From positions 1,178,001-1,242,000 of the forward strand of contig SEBU01000001.1 in assembly GCA_004173475.1 (NCBI GenBank): 64,000 nt of DNA, written 5' to 3'. The notes below the pieces were generated by a model. That model was given only the letters and a program-made list of their open reading frames with translations. It was not told the origin of the DNA and made no database searches. This document shows, piece by piece, positions 8,570-18,163 of the stretch. Source of the DNA: Gammaproteobacteria bacterium. Its GTDB lineage: Bacteria; Pseudomonadota; Gammaproteobacteria; Pseudomonadales; Cellvibrionaceae. Both the position numbers and the translations under genes were made by a program. Each line of letters starts with the position of its first letter. Position 1 is the stretch's first letter.

Positions 8570-9076
8570 ATGCAAAACCAACTGATTCGCAGCGCTAACA
8601 CTACAATGACAATCCATGCACAAAAAAATGATGTATGGAGCAAAGTAGGTTTTTACGAACACGTAAAAAAAACACCTAACTGGCTGTTAAAATTAAGCCT
8701 TCCAACACCTCAACAAGTTGAAGGGCAATACAGTAAAGTCGGCGATATTTGCAGATGCAAATACAGCGATGGCGGTTATCTCACCAAAAGAATCACAAAT
8801 ATCGTGAGCGGAAACCGAATAGAGTTTGAAATTATTGAGCAAAGTATTCGCTTTCAACACACCATAAAATTATTGGGAGGCTATATAGAGGTGTGTGATA
8901 TGGATGGGGAAAACTCAGTCGTCAAAATGGTGACTTATTATGAAAACCGAATTTTTCCACAGAATATTTCATCAGTATTTATTAACCAGGTAATTAAGAC
9001 TATGCATAAATTTGTTATCCAGGATATGCAATCTCATTTTGCCAATCAGACATTGTCCGTAATAGAAGCAGTTTAA
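8570..9076 (+). CDS. SRPBCC (START/polyketide cyclase-like) domain protein
   Basis: 168 residues, no signal peptide. The helix-grip pattern of the SRPBCC superfamily is visible: an N-terminal strand with IHAQKNDVWSKV, a long central sheet (VGDICRCKYSDGGYLTKRI), and a long C-terminal helix. Members bind hydrophobic ligands in a deep pocket or act as cyclases or hydrolases. It follows a methyltransferase gene with a good ribosome binding site (AACAAGGAAAATATT before ATG), suggesting joint work on a hydrophobic substrate. Function is not assignable further. Confidence 0.6.
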   Translation: MQNQLIRSANTTMTIHAQKNDVWSKVGFYEHVKKTPNWLLKLSLPTPQQVEGQYSKVGDICRCKYSDGGYLTKRITNIVSGNRIEFEIIEQSIRFQHTIKLLGGYIEVCDMDGENSVVKMVTYYENRIFPQNISSVFINQVIKTMHKFVIQDMQSHFANQTLSVIEAV

Positions 9077-9087
9077 AAAAAGGTTTA

Positions 9088-9126
9088 GTTGATCCGCAGG
9101 GATAGCGGAGCAACTTGACTATCCCT
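9088..9126 (+). other. Two mutually exclusive hairpins after the SRPBCC gene
   Basis: Hairpin A pairs 9088-9097 (GTTGATCCGC) with 9105-9114 (GCGGAGCAAC), one mismatch. Hairpin B pairs 9098-9105 (AGGGATAG) with 9119-9126 (CTATCCCT), perfect. Because B uses the loop and first base of A's partner arm, only one can form at a time. There is no T-run after either. It may be a transcript end, a processing site or a small switch. Confidence 0.45.
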
Positions 9127-9322
9127 CGCCTCAATCTTCTTGGGCATATCTTAAGAGCTTTAGGTATGGCAGTAACATACATCCTTAAGGCTCCTCGCCT
9201 GACAGGCGATTAATGGTGAACTCTGCTATATTTTGCATTACTACTCATGCTGGTTGTCAAAAACCACTTAAGGTAGCAATTAGGCTTGCTCAAAGATTAA
9301 ATCAACATTCAGGGATTCCAAA

Positions 9323-10042
9323 ATGCACTTCGCGCCAAAAATATTCATAGCTTTTCTCTGCCTTGCTTCCAGCTTCCTATATGCTCGTGAACCAGAGCCA
9401 AATACCTATGCTGATAAATTTCCTACAGTTCCGAAAAACGCACGTGTTGTCGTGCTTCCTACGGCCTCCGATTTTCCGACAGTACCTCAGGAACTTCCTA
9501 TCATTCAGGACGCCCTGTTTAGCGAATTGAAGGCTTTAAAATTCTCACCAACAAAAATCACACTTAATTCCAAATCAAAACCTGAAGGCGTGGACAGATT
9601 ATTTATGGTGCCCAATCAGGCGGGCAAAGATATACGATCACATAAACAAACCTTCTTATTAGGGATCAAAGAACAGGTTACTTTTGATATAGCGCTCATT
9701 CCCGCCGTCGTGTCCCGCAAAGCTAAATTAAGTGGACAGATGGTGACATGGGATCACGTAAAGCAACGCCTGGAAATTATAGGTTTTGGATCAGGTTCAA
9801 ACAGAGAATGGTCTGGATCAACCACAGGGTTAAGCCTTGAAATTGATGCTTATGATTCTGCCGGAAATTGGATATTTACTTCCTACGGGGGAATCAGCAA
9901 TCCCTATGTTATTAACACAAAGGAAGATGAACGCCAATTAAAAGAACACTTGTTCGAGAGCGAAAAAGATAAGGAGTTGCTGAAAGATGGAGTGGAAGCC
10001 GCTCTTGAACCACTGAAAAAGAAAGTAAAAACTGCACCCTAG
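9323..10042 (+). CDS. Secreted protein of unknown function
   Basis: 239 residues with a clear signal peptide (MHFAPKIFIAFLCLASSF then LYA, cleavage before REPEP). AGGGA sits about 7 nt upstream of the ATG. The mature protein opens with a segment like a small nucleotide- or lipid-binding periplasmic protein (ARVVVLPTASDFPTVPQE), followed by mixed alpha/beta sequence and a charged, Lys/Glu-rich C-terminal tail. There is no membrane span after the signal peptide, no Cys lipobox and no catalytic motif. The pattern loosely resembles periplasmic lipoproteins of the GNA1162 type, but I cannot assign it. It overlaps the convergent glycosyltransferase gene by 4 bp at the 3' end. Confidence 0.6.
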   Translation: MHFAPKIFIAFLCLASSFLYAREPEPNTYADKFPTVPKNARVVVLPTASDFPTVPQELPIIQDALFSELKALKFSPTKITLNSKSKPEGVDRLFMVPNQAGKDIRSHKQTFLLGIKEQVTFDIALIPAVVSRKAKLSGQMVTWDHVKQRLEIIGFGSGSNREWSGSTTGLSLEIDAYDSAGNWIFTSYGGISNPYVINTKEDERQLKEHLFESEKDKELLKDGVEAALEPLKKKVKTAP

Positions 10043-11325
10043 TTTTTATTTTTAGCCTCAATCCACTGCGACATATATTGCGTGCTTTTTAATGTGTGAT
10101 GACGAAGCATAGCGCCAACAAAATTTTGTTGGCGCTCTTCCTCAAGGTTATCTTCAAGTTTTTTAAGCCTATCTACAAATAATTGCGAATGATCTTGAGA
10201 GCCAAAATATTTCTGCAAAATAATATCACCTTGCGCTTGTGCTTGTTGCCATAGGACTAGATCGGTATAGAGTTTTATTGCAGCTTCAGAAAATTCTTTC
10301 GCGGTATTTTCAATAAAGCCACCCCACGCTAAATCACCATGCATTGCCTCGGCACCAATTGCAGTTGTTACACTTGGAGTTCCGTTGCGCATAGCATCCA
10401 TCAACTTGCCTTTTATACCCGCACCGAAACGCAAGGGCGCAAGACAAACTCTGGCTTGTTGCATAACTCTGTGCGCGTCATCAACCCAACCTTTAATATG
10501 AAAACCCTGCTTAGGTTTATGTAACTGAGTCGCTTTGGGTGGAGGATAGGAACCGTAGATATGTAATTCAGCTTGTGGCAGCCGAGAATGAATTAATGGC
10601 CAGATAGCGTGCTTTAAATAAAGCACTGAGTCCCAATTGGGTTCGTGGCGGAAATTACCAATCGCAATAAAGTGTTCACGACTTTCATAGTTATTGAGAG
10701 ATTTTTTCTCAGGAAATTCTGGGGAAAGAAACGGGCAATAGTGCAGTAGTTCGTGTGGAACTGAAAAATACTTAGTCAATAGTTCGATTTCAAATTGCGA
10801 GATCATCAGTGTCAGATCACATCGAAAAATCGCTGCAACTTCTCGCTGTGCCATATCGTCAGTAGCCATAAGCCCATACAGCTCATCCGCATTTGCTAAC
10901 ACTGGGCTGACACTTTGCCGATCAATTTCTTTATTCCGAGCTTGCTGCGATTTCTTTAATACCTGATGTCGTGCATGGCGAAGACTATGCAAATCTTCGG
11001 TATCGAGAATACGTAAGGCTTGCGGGCACACTTGTTCTACTCGCCAACCGAATTGTTCTTCCGTAAAGAAACGATCGAATAGAACTGCATCTGGTTGAAT
11101 GTCCTTTAGATATTCATTAAAGCTGGAATCGTTTAACGCAATGGTTTTTTCCACCACACCTAATCTCATTAAGTCTGCGCGATGCTCTGAAAGCGCAGCC
11201 GCTGATGCGAAAATTATTTCCCATTCCTGCGCTAAAAACAATTGAATAAGTTCCAGCATGCGGCTACCGGCCGCAGAAGAATTGGGCTCTGGCCACACGT
11301 AACCAATAATTAATAATTTTTTCAT
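10039..11325 (-). CDS. GT4-like glycosyltransferase
   Basis: 428 residues. The N-terminal Rossmann-like domain starts MKKLLIIGYVWPEPNSSAAG, and the C-terminal half has the family 1 motifs FIAIGNFRHEPNW and APLRFGAGIKGKLMDAM, with the E/N-rich donor-binding region of GT-B enzymes. This fits glycosyltransferase family 4 (Glyco_trans_1_4). It should transfer a sugar from an activated donor; acceptor unknown. It overlaps the upstream flavoprotein gene by 4 nt (ATGA), so translation is coupled. The C-terminal end is Glu/Gln rich. No other surface polysaccharide genes are adjacent. Confidence 0.8.
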   Translation of the reverse strand: MKKLLIIGYVWPEPNSSAAGSRMLELIQLFLAQEWEIIFASAAALSEHRADLMRLGVVEKTIALNDSSFNEYLKDIQPDAVLFDRFFTEEQFGWRVEQVCPQALRILDTEDLHSLRHARHQVLKKSQQARNKEIDRQSVSPVLANADELYGLMATDDMAQREVAAIFRCDLTLMISQFEIELLTKYFSVPHELLHYCPFLSPEFPEKKSLNNYESREHFIAIGNFRHEPNWDSVLYLKHAIWPLIHSRLPQAELHIYGSYPPPKATQLHKPKQGFHIKGWVDDAHRVMQQARVCLAPLRFGAGIKGKLMDAMRNGTPSVTTAIGAEAMHGDLAWGGFIENTAKEFSEAAIKLYTDLVLWQQAQAQGDIILQKYFGSQDHSQLFVDRLKKLEDNLEEERQQNFVGAMLRHHTLKSTQYMSQWIEAKNKN

Positions 11326-12590
11326 ACCGTATTACGCTGCAAATAATTAATTACACCTTGACCCGCTACCCTGCCGGTGGCAAAACAAGCTGTTAATAAA
11401 TAACCGCCGGTGGGAGCTTCCCAATCCAGCATTTCTCCTGCGCAATACACACCGGGAATATTCTTTAGCATGAGTAATGGTGTTAATTCATTTGCTTTTA
11501 TACCACCTGCAGTACTTATCGCTTCATCAATGGGTCGGAAGACTTTTAATTTTAATGAAAGATTTTTTAGGGTATTTGCAAGCTGAAGATTATCTTGCCA
11601 AATAGACATTGGTGTGAGTTCACGAAGAAGCGCTACTTTTACGGCAGGTAGATTCAATTGTTTACGCAAAAAATTGCTGATAGAGTTTTTACCGCGCGGC
11701 TTGTTTAATTGGGCGAGAATTTTTTCAGTTGTTAAATCCGGTAGCAGATCCACAATAAGCTCGGCAAAACCCTTAGCCAAAATAGAATCGCGCAGCTTGG
11801 CAGATAAAGCATACACACTAGTCCCTTCAATACCTGTTTTAGCAATTGTGGCTTCGCCGCGAATTGAATGCTTTACGCCGAGACTATCGGTAGCCATTAA
11901 GCGAACGGTTTGTAGCGGTGCACCTGCAAACTCGCTTTGAAATTTATCACTCCAATCGACATCAAATCCGCAATTGGAGGGTAGCAGATTGCTCACGTGA
12001 ATATTTTTTTCTCGAAGCAAATTCACCCAAGCACCATCCGAACCCAAACGTTGCCAACTTGCTCCACCGAGTGCAAGCACTACTGCATCAGCGGTAATGA
12101 TTTTTTCTGCAATGAAATTATTTTTTTGCTCGACGAGTTTCAAACCGCCTTCGTCTGTCCAGCCAACCCAACGATGTCGTGGATAAAATTCCACATCCAG
12201 TTCCCGCAATCTATGCAACCATGCACGCAGAAGCGGTGCAGCTTTCATATCGGTTGGAAAGACACGACCTGATGAACCTACAAAAGTATTTATACCTAAA
12301 CCATGAATCCAGTCGCATAGCGCTTGTGATGAAAAGTTGTCGAGATAAGGCTTCAAAAAAGCTGAACTTTTTGAATAGCGTGTTAATAATTTTTCATGGG
12401 GTTCGGAGTGCGTGATATTCATACCGCCCACACCGGCCAATAAAAATTTACGACCGACTGATGGCATAGCATCGTAGAGCGCAACTTTGTGGCCTGCAGC
12501 GGCGATTGTTTCGGCCGCCATTAAACCTGCAGGGCCGCCACCTATTACAGCGACCCGAGGTTCATTGAATGAAGGAATTGAATCAGGCAA
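11322..12590 (-). CDS. BaiN/HI0933-type FAD-dependent flavoprotein (TIGR03862-like)
   Basis: 422 residues. The N-terminal FAD-binding dinucleotide motif reads VAVIGGGPAGLMAAE (about residues 13-27). The HI0933 family motifs LLAGVGGMNITHSEP and TAGGIKANELTP are present, and the C-terminal FAD contact is GYLLTACFATGRVAGQ. The start is a TTG at 12590 with a weak ribosome binding site; no in-frame ATG lies near, and the length fits the family. The family are flavoproteins of uncertain substrate; some members reduce bile-acid intermediates. It overlaps the downstream glycosyltransferase gene by 4 nt. Confidence 0.88.
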   Translation of the reverse strand: MPDSIPSFNEPRVAVIGGGPAGLMAAETIAAAGHKVALYDAMPSVGRKFLLAGVGGMNITHSEPHEKLLTRYSKSSAFLKPYLDNFSSQALCDWIHGLGINTFVGSSGRVFPTDMKAAPLLRAWLHRLRELDVEFYPRHRWVGWTDEGGLKLVEQKNNFIAEKIITADAVVLALGGASWQRLGSDGAWVNLLREKNIHVSNLLPSNCGFDVDWSDKFQSEFAGAPLQTVRLMATDSLGVKHSIRGEATIAKTGIEGTSVYALSAKLRDSILAKGFAELIVDLLPDLTTEKILAQLNKPRGKNSISNFLRKQLNLPAVKVALLRELTPMSIWQDNLQLANTLKNLSLKLKVFRPIDEAISTAGGIKANELTPLLMLKNIPGVYCAGEMLDWEAPTGGYLLTACFATGRVAGQGVINYLQRNTV

Positions 12591-12630
12591 GGCATTACCA
12601 CCGAGTGTTATTAATGCCCACCTATTTCAA

Positions 12631-14580
12631 TTATTCTATTGACAATTCAAAAGGCGATGCGGGGAAACCGGCTTTATTATACAGGTTTGCGCCTTGTGGG
12701 TTATCGGCCCAGGCGTAACGGACGCCTACAGGCTCGGTAATTTCATCATTCCAAACTACCAACTTCTTGCCTTGAATTTTTGCTTTCGCCCAAACGTATT
12801 TCTTATCAGCACCGGCAATTGCAATTTGGCGTAAAATTCCATTTCCATTGATAAGCAAATCGTCCGTGCCTTTATCAAAACTAATAAGCAAACTTTTACC
12901 CTCACGCTTAACAGAATTGGCGTTAGGGCCAGAGGAAATAACTTTTTTATCACCATAAGCCAATTTTTGTGCGGCTAATGCTAGTCGCTCTCCGACCGCT
13001 TGTTTATTCAGGGGATGTATGTCGTTCCATTCACCCACATCAATCGCGACCGCCATGGCGGTATTTTTTTCACTGAGCACTTTGCGTTGCGCTTCACGGG
13101 TTGCAGCCCAATCGCTTTCAGATGGTTCCGATTTCGCTGCCATAAAGTTTGCGAGTTGAACAAATAGGAAAGGGAAATCGCCCTGATTAAATTGCTTGCG
13201 CCAATCGCGAATGACATCGGCAAACAAGGTTTCATATTCTTTTGCACGACCCGTGTTGGACTCGCCTTGATACCAAATAACGCCTTTGATTCCGAAGCCT
13301 AAAGTCGGCGCCAGTTTCGCATTAAATAATGAGGCAGGTTGATAATGCAGTGTGGTAGTTTTTGCCATGTCATCTGCACGAGCACCAATTTTGTATTGCC
13401 AATCGCCAGCCAACGAAATGGATTCGCCCGCTAAATCGAGTTCATAACGCTTGTCTTTTACAAAGCCAGCGTTACCCGAATAACTGGTGACACGAATACT
13501 GATGGTGTTTTTACCAGACTTTAAAACATCAGCAGGAATAGTATAAATACGGGGTGGATATTGATACCCGGTTTGCCCCACTTCTTTACCATTAATAAAA
13601 ACCTGGTCTCCGTCTACAATCGCGCCCAACCAAAGTGTTGCAGGCTTAACTGCTTGCTCAGCGGTTAAGTCGAATGTCTTGCGAAACCAGACAGCGCCTT
13701 GTATAAAATCGCTGCCTTGTTCGCGCAAAAAGCCAGGCACTTGAAATGTTTTCCAATCTTTTTCAGTGATCAGACTTTCTGACCATTTCGACTTTAGGCC
13801 TTCATCTTTTGCGGCCAAATCGCTATACCATTTGGCACTTGAGGCTTTGTCTTTACTAATAGTATCTGCAACGAAACTATCACTTTTAAAAGGTTGTAAT
13901 TGCGCAAGATAATGAGGATATTTTTCAAGTCCGCTTTCACTCAACCATGCTTCTGCAGGGGAGCCGCCTACCGAAATACTAATTAAACCGATCGGAACAT
14001 TTTTTCCGCCAACTTTATTTTTTTCATGAATGGCGCGAGCGAAAAAAAAACCTACCGCAGAAAAATCTGGAAGATTTTCCGGCGAAGCGGCTTTCCACGC
14101 ACCTTGCTGATAATTATCCAAAGGCCCTTTAAATGCGTAGACAACGGGTACAGAAAATTCGCGAATGTTAGGAAGATGTGTTGAGCTTATTAAATTTGGA
14201 TATAAATTTTTAACGCGACGAATTGGCAATTCCATATTGGATTGACCCGCACCAATCCAAACATCACCAATCAATATATCTTTAACCTGTAAATGATTTT
14301 TCCCCTGAATGTCCAGGGTGTAGGGCCCGCCAGCGGGGAGCGGTTTGAAGGTTACTTTCCAGCGACCAGATTTAGTATCTGTTGTTAGGGTCTGCTTTCC
14401 CAAGGTTACGCGAACTTGCTCGCCTTCATCTGCCCAGCCCCACAGGTTGATGGGTTTATCACGTTGCAATACCAGTCCGTCACTCACCAGTCGCGGGAGC
14501 CTGACGTCAGCTAAAACAGGGAAGGAAAAAACGATGGTGCAAATACTTAGGCAGCGAATAAAAAATTTCATAGTTGTCAT
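12631..14580 (-). CDS. Sialate O-acetylesterase
   Basis: 649 residues with a signal peptide (cleavage after PVLA). It carries the SGNH/GDSL-like serine esterase motif IGAGQSNMELPI at about residue 115, with GQSNM as the catalytic serine block. A long insert with a carbohydrate-binding jelly-roll pattern (ALWLGAIVDGDQVFINGKEV in shorter pieces) follows. The C-terminal half holds GVIWYQGESN and DIHPLNK, the Asp-His part of the triad. The family removes O-acetyl groups from sialic acids and, in plant-degrading bacteria, often from hemicellulose. It is secreted or periplasmic. The start may be at Met 4. It stands alone, downstream of no polysaccharide-lyase gene. Confidence 0.85.
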   Translation of the reverse strand: MTTMKFFIRCLSICTIVFSFPVLADVRLPRLVSDGLVLQRDKPINLWGWADEGEQVRVTLGKQTLTTDTKSGRWKVTFKPLPAGGPYTLDIQGKNHLQVKDILIGDVWIGAGQSNMELPIRRVKNLYPNLISSTHLPNIREFSVPVVYAFKGPLDNYQQGAWKAASPENLPDFSAVGFFFARAIHEKNKVGGKNVPIGLISISVGGSPAEAWLSESGLEKYPHYLAQLQPFKSDSFVADTISKDKASSAKWYSDLAAKDEGLKSKWSESLITEKDWKTFQVPGFLREQGSDFIQGAVWFRKTFDLTAEQAVKPATLWLGAIVDGDQVFINGKEVGQTGYQYPPRIYTIPADVLKSGKNTISIRVTSYSGNAGFVKDKRYELDLAGESISLAGDWQYKIGARADDMAKTTTLHYQPASLFNAKLAPTLGFGIKGVIWYQGESNTGRAKEYETLFADVIRDWRKQFNQGDFPFLFVQLANFMAAKSEPSESDWAATREAQRKVLSEKNTAMAVAIDVGEWNDIHPLNKQAVGERLALAAQKLAYGDKKVISSGPNANSVKREGKSLLISFDKGTDDLLINGNGILRQIAIAGADKKYVWAKAKIQGKKLVVWNDEITEPVGVRYAWADNPQGANLYNKAGFPASPFELSIE

Positions 14581-14671
14581 CTCACTTTATTATTTACCTG
14601 GCCGGATTTTGTCTGACACTTTAAAACTTGTATACAAGAACAACAAAAGTTTACGCTCGTTATTTTGGTGA

Positions 14672-14971
14672 TCAATCTTCAGTATCATCTGCGCGAATAT
14701 AGGTTTTGTAATTGTCTCTGTAGTCATCCAAGTTATCGCGCACCAATTCCGCATAACGACCTGTTAGATATTTTTGGGCACTCTCGATTTCGTCGATAAA
14801 TTCTTTTCGATCTATTGATGAACTTGCAACTACAAACGCGTTAAACCGAGCGGAGGCGTTGAGCAGCGCGGCACTCACTAAACCGGGATCTGCCTGCTCA
14901 CAAGCCGCATTAGCCTTTTCAATGAATTCATCAACCAAATTCCAAAATTGATCATTTTCAGAGTTACTCAT
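14672..14971 (-). CDS. DUF3144 domain protein
   Basis: 99 residues, acidic, no signal peptide or membrane span. The DUF3144 pattern is visible: FWNLVDEFIEKANA at the start, SARFNAFVVASS in the middle and LVRDNLDDYRDNY at the end. AAGGT lies 6 nt before the ATG. A terminator separates it from the insulinase gene upstream. The family is small, cytoplasmic and of unknown role in Gammaproteobacteria. Confidence 0.8.
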   Translation of the reverse strand: MSNSENDQFWNLVDEFIEKANAACEQADPGLVSAALLNASARFNAFVVASSSIDRKEFIDEIESAQKYLTGRYAELVRDNLDDYRDNYKTYIRADDTED

Positions 14972-14996
14972 ATTTACCTTCGAAGATTTTAAAATT

Positions 14997-15024
14997 AAAA
15001 AGCGCTGTTAGTGATAACAGCGCT
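14997..15024 (-). terminator. Rho-independent terminator after the insulinase gene
   Basis: Perfect 10-bp inverted repeat (15001-15010 and 15015-15024; arm AGCGCTGTTA) with a 4-nt loop. Reading the minus strand it is followed by TTTTT and AATTTT. It lies 25 bp past the insulinase stop codon. Confidence 0.85.
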
Positions 15025-15048
15025 TTATTATAGCGACAAATTTGTTAG

Positions 15049-17907
15049 TTAGGGCTTTAAAGGCGCGAATGCACTATCTTTGAAATTTGTGCCTCGGATT
15101 TGTAGTAGCATAGTTGCACTTTTGTCGTTTAAGAGTAGCTGTTCATAGATTTTAACAACATCATCTTTAGTCACGCGTTTGAGTGCAGCCACTTGGCGAT
15201 CGCGCGCATCAAATGCATATTTGGCGTGCCAAAATTCCTTAGTATATCTGTCTATTTCCTTATAAAAGTCGGTAGGCTTTTGAGTAATGTTGGCGATGAT
15301 CGCCTGCTTCGTCTCTTCAATTTTTGCGGGCTCCAGGGACTTCAATTCCTCCAAATATTCGTAACGGAACTTATCTATACGTGATTTGATTTTTGTCACG
15401 TCCGAATTCGAGCTTTGCACTACCATAGCAAAGCCGGGAACATCATCTACCGTATAAGGAACACTCTGAACTACGTAACCTAACTGTTCATTGGTGCGCA
15501 ATTGCATAAAGAACGCTTTATCCAGAAACGCGGTTAGTACACTGAGTTGCGCTTGTTCATCATCGGATTTTTGTTCACGAAACCAAGCCTGCATTACTGC
15601 ACTGTCGGCCAGCTCCAGAGACTCTTTAAATTCAATCGTTTTTCCTGCGACAGGTATTGAATATTGCTCAATGGTGCGAGCGGAAGGCATACGTTTCCCT
15701 GGTAAAATTTTTGTAGCCGTGTCTGCCATTTGTTTAACTGCTTCTTCGCTGTAGTTACCGGCCGCTAATATCCGAATAAGCGGATCGGCTTTAACGGCTT
15801 TGTGATAGCGAATCACATCTTGCAAACTAACTTTTGCTGCCGCGGCCAACAAGTCCTGATCGGTCCATTGTTGCCGATGTGTGAGACGAGAGAGATGACC
15901 AAAGAGTTGGCGGAACACGTGGTTTTTATCATTGTTTGCCAACTGCTCCTTAGAAGAAACTAACGCCTCTTCAAAAACCGACTGAGAAAATTCCAATTTA
16001 GCAAAGCTCTCGAGCAACTCATTAAGCAATAAAGCGTGTTTGGTCGTGTAACCGGAAATATAGATTGCCTGTGATTTGGACCCATTAAGGTTTATCGCCA
16101 ACCCGAGCGATGCATTGTAGGCGCGGTCAATTAAAGTCGTATTCTGTTTCTTATAAATATCATTCAAAAGATTGGCAAGCACAAAGTTCTTCGCGTTTTG
16201 CTGACCCAGAAGAGAATTTATTTCTAACGATACCAACCCTTTGTCTTCACGATAAAATTCCGGCTGCTGCACAAATGCCTCAATACCCGCCGCACTCACT
16301 ACCGCATGTGGCTTTAAATATTTACTTTCCACAACGGGTGCGGCTTTGTCGGTAAATAAATTGTTAAGCGGCGGCAAATTAAACTGATATGTTTTTGCAA
16401 GTGAATCGAAACGCGAGTAGTCGGCAGGGGCAATGTCTTTAACGTCATATTTTCCGTCAAAAAAGCTAATCGGTTTTTCAGCTTTTTCTTGTTTGCTAAT
16501 ATGCCAGATGCGTACCTTGTGGGTGTCTAATTGATCGAGAACGTCTTTAATCGCTTTTTGGTCATAGCGCTCATAGATATAATTAGAATTTAATAAGTTT
16601 TCTACCGGAATATCAAATTGCTGCATTGTTAGCTGAACAGCTTGCTGAAGCGGATTCTGTTTTCCCGCCGTTAAGAAATCCTTTGAACGCATCGCCTGCA
16701 ATTCGCGATAATAATTTTCGTTAAGACCTTCATTTTTCACCAACTCTGTATAAGCAAAAATGGCCGCAACAACTTCGTCCTGCTTGGCGAGACCTGTATC
16801 AGTCAACTCAACTTGAACACGCATATAACCATCGTTACCGTAAGCATCAGAATCAAAATAAGCAGTGGTGTTTACAGCAAGGCCTTTTTTACGCAATTGC
16901 TCGCATAAGGTTCCGGCCTCCTCACTAGTAAATAAATTGCGGACGAATTCGTTAGGTTTTAAACGCCATAATTCCTTATTAGATTTCATCGGAAAATCTA
17001 CATAAAGCGCTTTAAAATCTTTGTTGGGAACGTAATGAATACTTTTAGATTTTTCCGCTTCTGTTATGCCGGGAATACTAACGTCTGGCATAGGAACATT
17101 TTTATTGGCGATACTGGCGAAATGCTTTTCCGCAAGCGCCTTTAACTCCGGAATAGACTGTTTACCTACCAGAGTGAGACGCATGATGTTGGCGGAATAA
17201 TAGCGTTGATAAAACGACTTCATTGTTTCATTTAGTTTAGCGTTAGGCTGATCGACTAAAGTTTCCAGATTACCAATGCTGAATTTAGCATGCGGACTCT
17301 GTGGATTACCTGTTAAACCGTCAATCCGCATCATAATCCAAGGGTCTTGTTTCTTTTGCATCGACCATTCATTGTTAACCGCGTTACGCTCTTTGTCCGA
17401 ATAATTTGTATCAAAGCTAGGCTCTTTAAAGTAATCGCTGAATCTTTCCAATGCTTCGTCGAACTTGGTCGAATTAATTTGAAATAAATAATTGGTTTTA
17501 TCCGGTGCAGTAAATGCGTTCGTCATTCCGCCGTTAGTTTGGGTGAATTTCATAAAACCATCGGGCTCAGGAAATTTTGAAGTACCCAAAAATAACATGT
17601 GCTCCAAATAATGCGCCAAACCCTGCCGCCCTTCAGGATCATGAGCACTACCAACACCCACGGCTAAAGACGCCGCTGAGTTTTCCAGTGTAGGGTCGGA
17701 CACCAAAACAACCTGTAATTTATTCGGTAACAGAATCGCCGCATAGGTGCGATCATCGTTGGGGCTTTTTTGAATCACCGCGTTATTAATTGACGATGTT
17801 GAATTCGCATCAGCTACGATTGGCTTCGCGGATTGCTGTTGACAAGCGCTCACTAACAGCCCGGAAATAACCAAGCTCATTAGCCATTGGGTTTTATTTA
17901 TTTTCAT
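15049..17907 (-). CDS. Insulinase/pitrilysin-family (M16) zinc peptidase, lipoprotein
   Basis: 952 residues from the ATG at 17907, which has AAGGA about 8 nt upstream; the longer frame from 17937 is unlikely. The signal peptide ends in the lipobox LVSAC. The inverted zinc motif HYLEH lies near residue 92, with the distal glutamate in NAVNNEWSMQ about 70 residues on. Four repeated M16 domains cover the protein, with the R/Y-containing NEQLGYVVQS in the third-fourth region that contacts substrate. The family cleaves small peptides in the periplasm (protease III of E. coli). Here it is anchored as a lipoprotein. A terminator follows it. Confidence 0.92.
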   Translation of the reverse strand: MKINKTQWLMSLVISGLLVSACQQQSAKPIVADANSTSSINNAVIQKSPNDDRTYAAILLPNKLQVVLVSDPTLENSAASLAVGVGSAHDPEGRQGLAHYLEHMLFLGTSKFPEPDGFMKFTQTNGGMTNAFTAPDKTNYLFQINSTKFDEALERFSDYFKEPSFDTNYSDKERNAVNNEWSMQKKQDPWIMMRIDGLTGNPQSPHAKFSIGNLETLVDQPNAKLNETMKSFYQRYYSANIMRLTLVGKQSIPELKALAEKHFASIANKNVPMPDVSIPGITEAEKSKSIHYVPNKDFKALYVDFPMKSNKELWRLKPNEFVRNLFTSEEAGTLCEQLRKKGLAVNTTAYFDSDAYGNDGYMRVQVELTDTGLAKQDEVVAAIFAYTELVKNEGLNENYYRELQAMRSKDFLTAGKQNPLQQAVQLTMQQFDIPVENLLNSNYIYERYDQKAIKDVLDQLDTHKVRIWHISKQEKAEKPISFFDGKYDVKDIAPADYSRFDSLAKTYQFNLPPLNNLFTDKAAPVVESKYLKPHAVVSAAGIEAFVQQPEFYREDKGLVSLEINSLLGQQNAKNFVLANLLNDIYKKQNTTLIDRAYNASLGLAINLNGSKSQAIYISGYTTKHALLLNELLESFAKLEFSQSVFEEALVSSKEQLANNDKNHVFRQLFGHLSRLTHRQQWTDQDLLAAAAKVSLQDVIRYHKAVKADPLIRILAAGNYSEEAVKQMADTATKILPGKRMPSARTIEQYSIPVAGKTIEFKESLELADSAVMQAWFREQKSDDEQAQLSVLTAFLDKAFFMQLRTNEQLGYVVQSVPYTVDDVPGFAMVVQSSNSDVTKIKSRIDKFRYEYLEELKSLEPAKIEETKQAIIANITQKPTDFYKEIDRYTKEFWHAKYAFDARDRQVAALKRVTKDDVVKIYEQLLLNDKSATMLLQIRGTNFKDSAFAPLKP

Positions 17908-18073
17908 TAACGGATTCCTTATAAATCGAGTGACCACATGGAAGTCGGGTTGTGGCAGATTACGCGAATGACGAATTTATAGGTTGCAGGCCTTACATGC
18001 AATTGTTACTTGCACTTATTGCGAATCGGTGTTTATACCAAGGGCCGCTTGAATGTACCGAGGGGAAAAGAAA

Positions 18074-18108
18074 TTAGCTAAACGCCATCTAATGATGGGC
18101 TTAGCTAA
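18074..18108 (-). terminator. Imperfect hairpin after the ABC permease gene, probable terminator
   Basis: TTAGCTAA is repeated in inverted orientation at 18074-18081 and 18101-18108, and the interior also pairs (GCCATC with GATGGG/C) with one bulge. Reading the minus strand it is followed by TTTCTTTT. It lies about 55 bp past the permease stop codon. Confidence 0.5.
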
Positions 18109-18163
18109 AGTTAAAATTAAACGCGAGAAATCGTAAACACCAGACTACTTGTTGGTTAATTTT

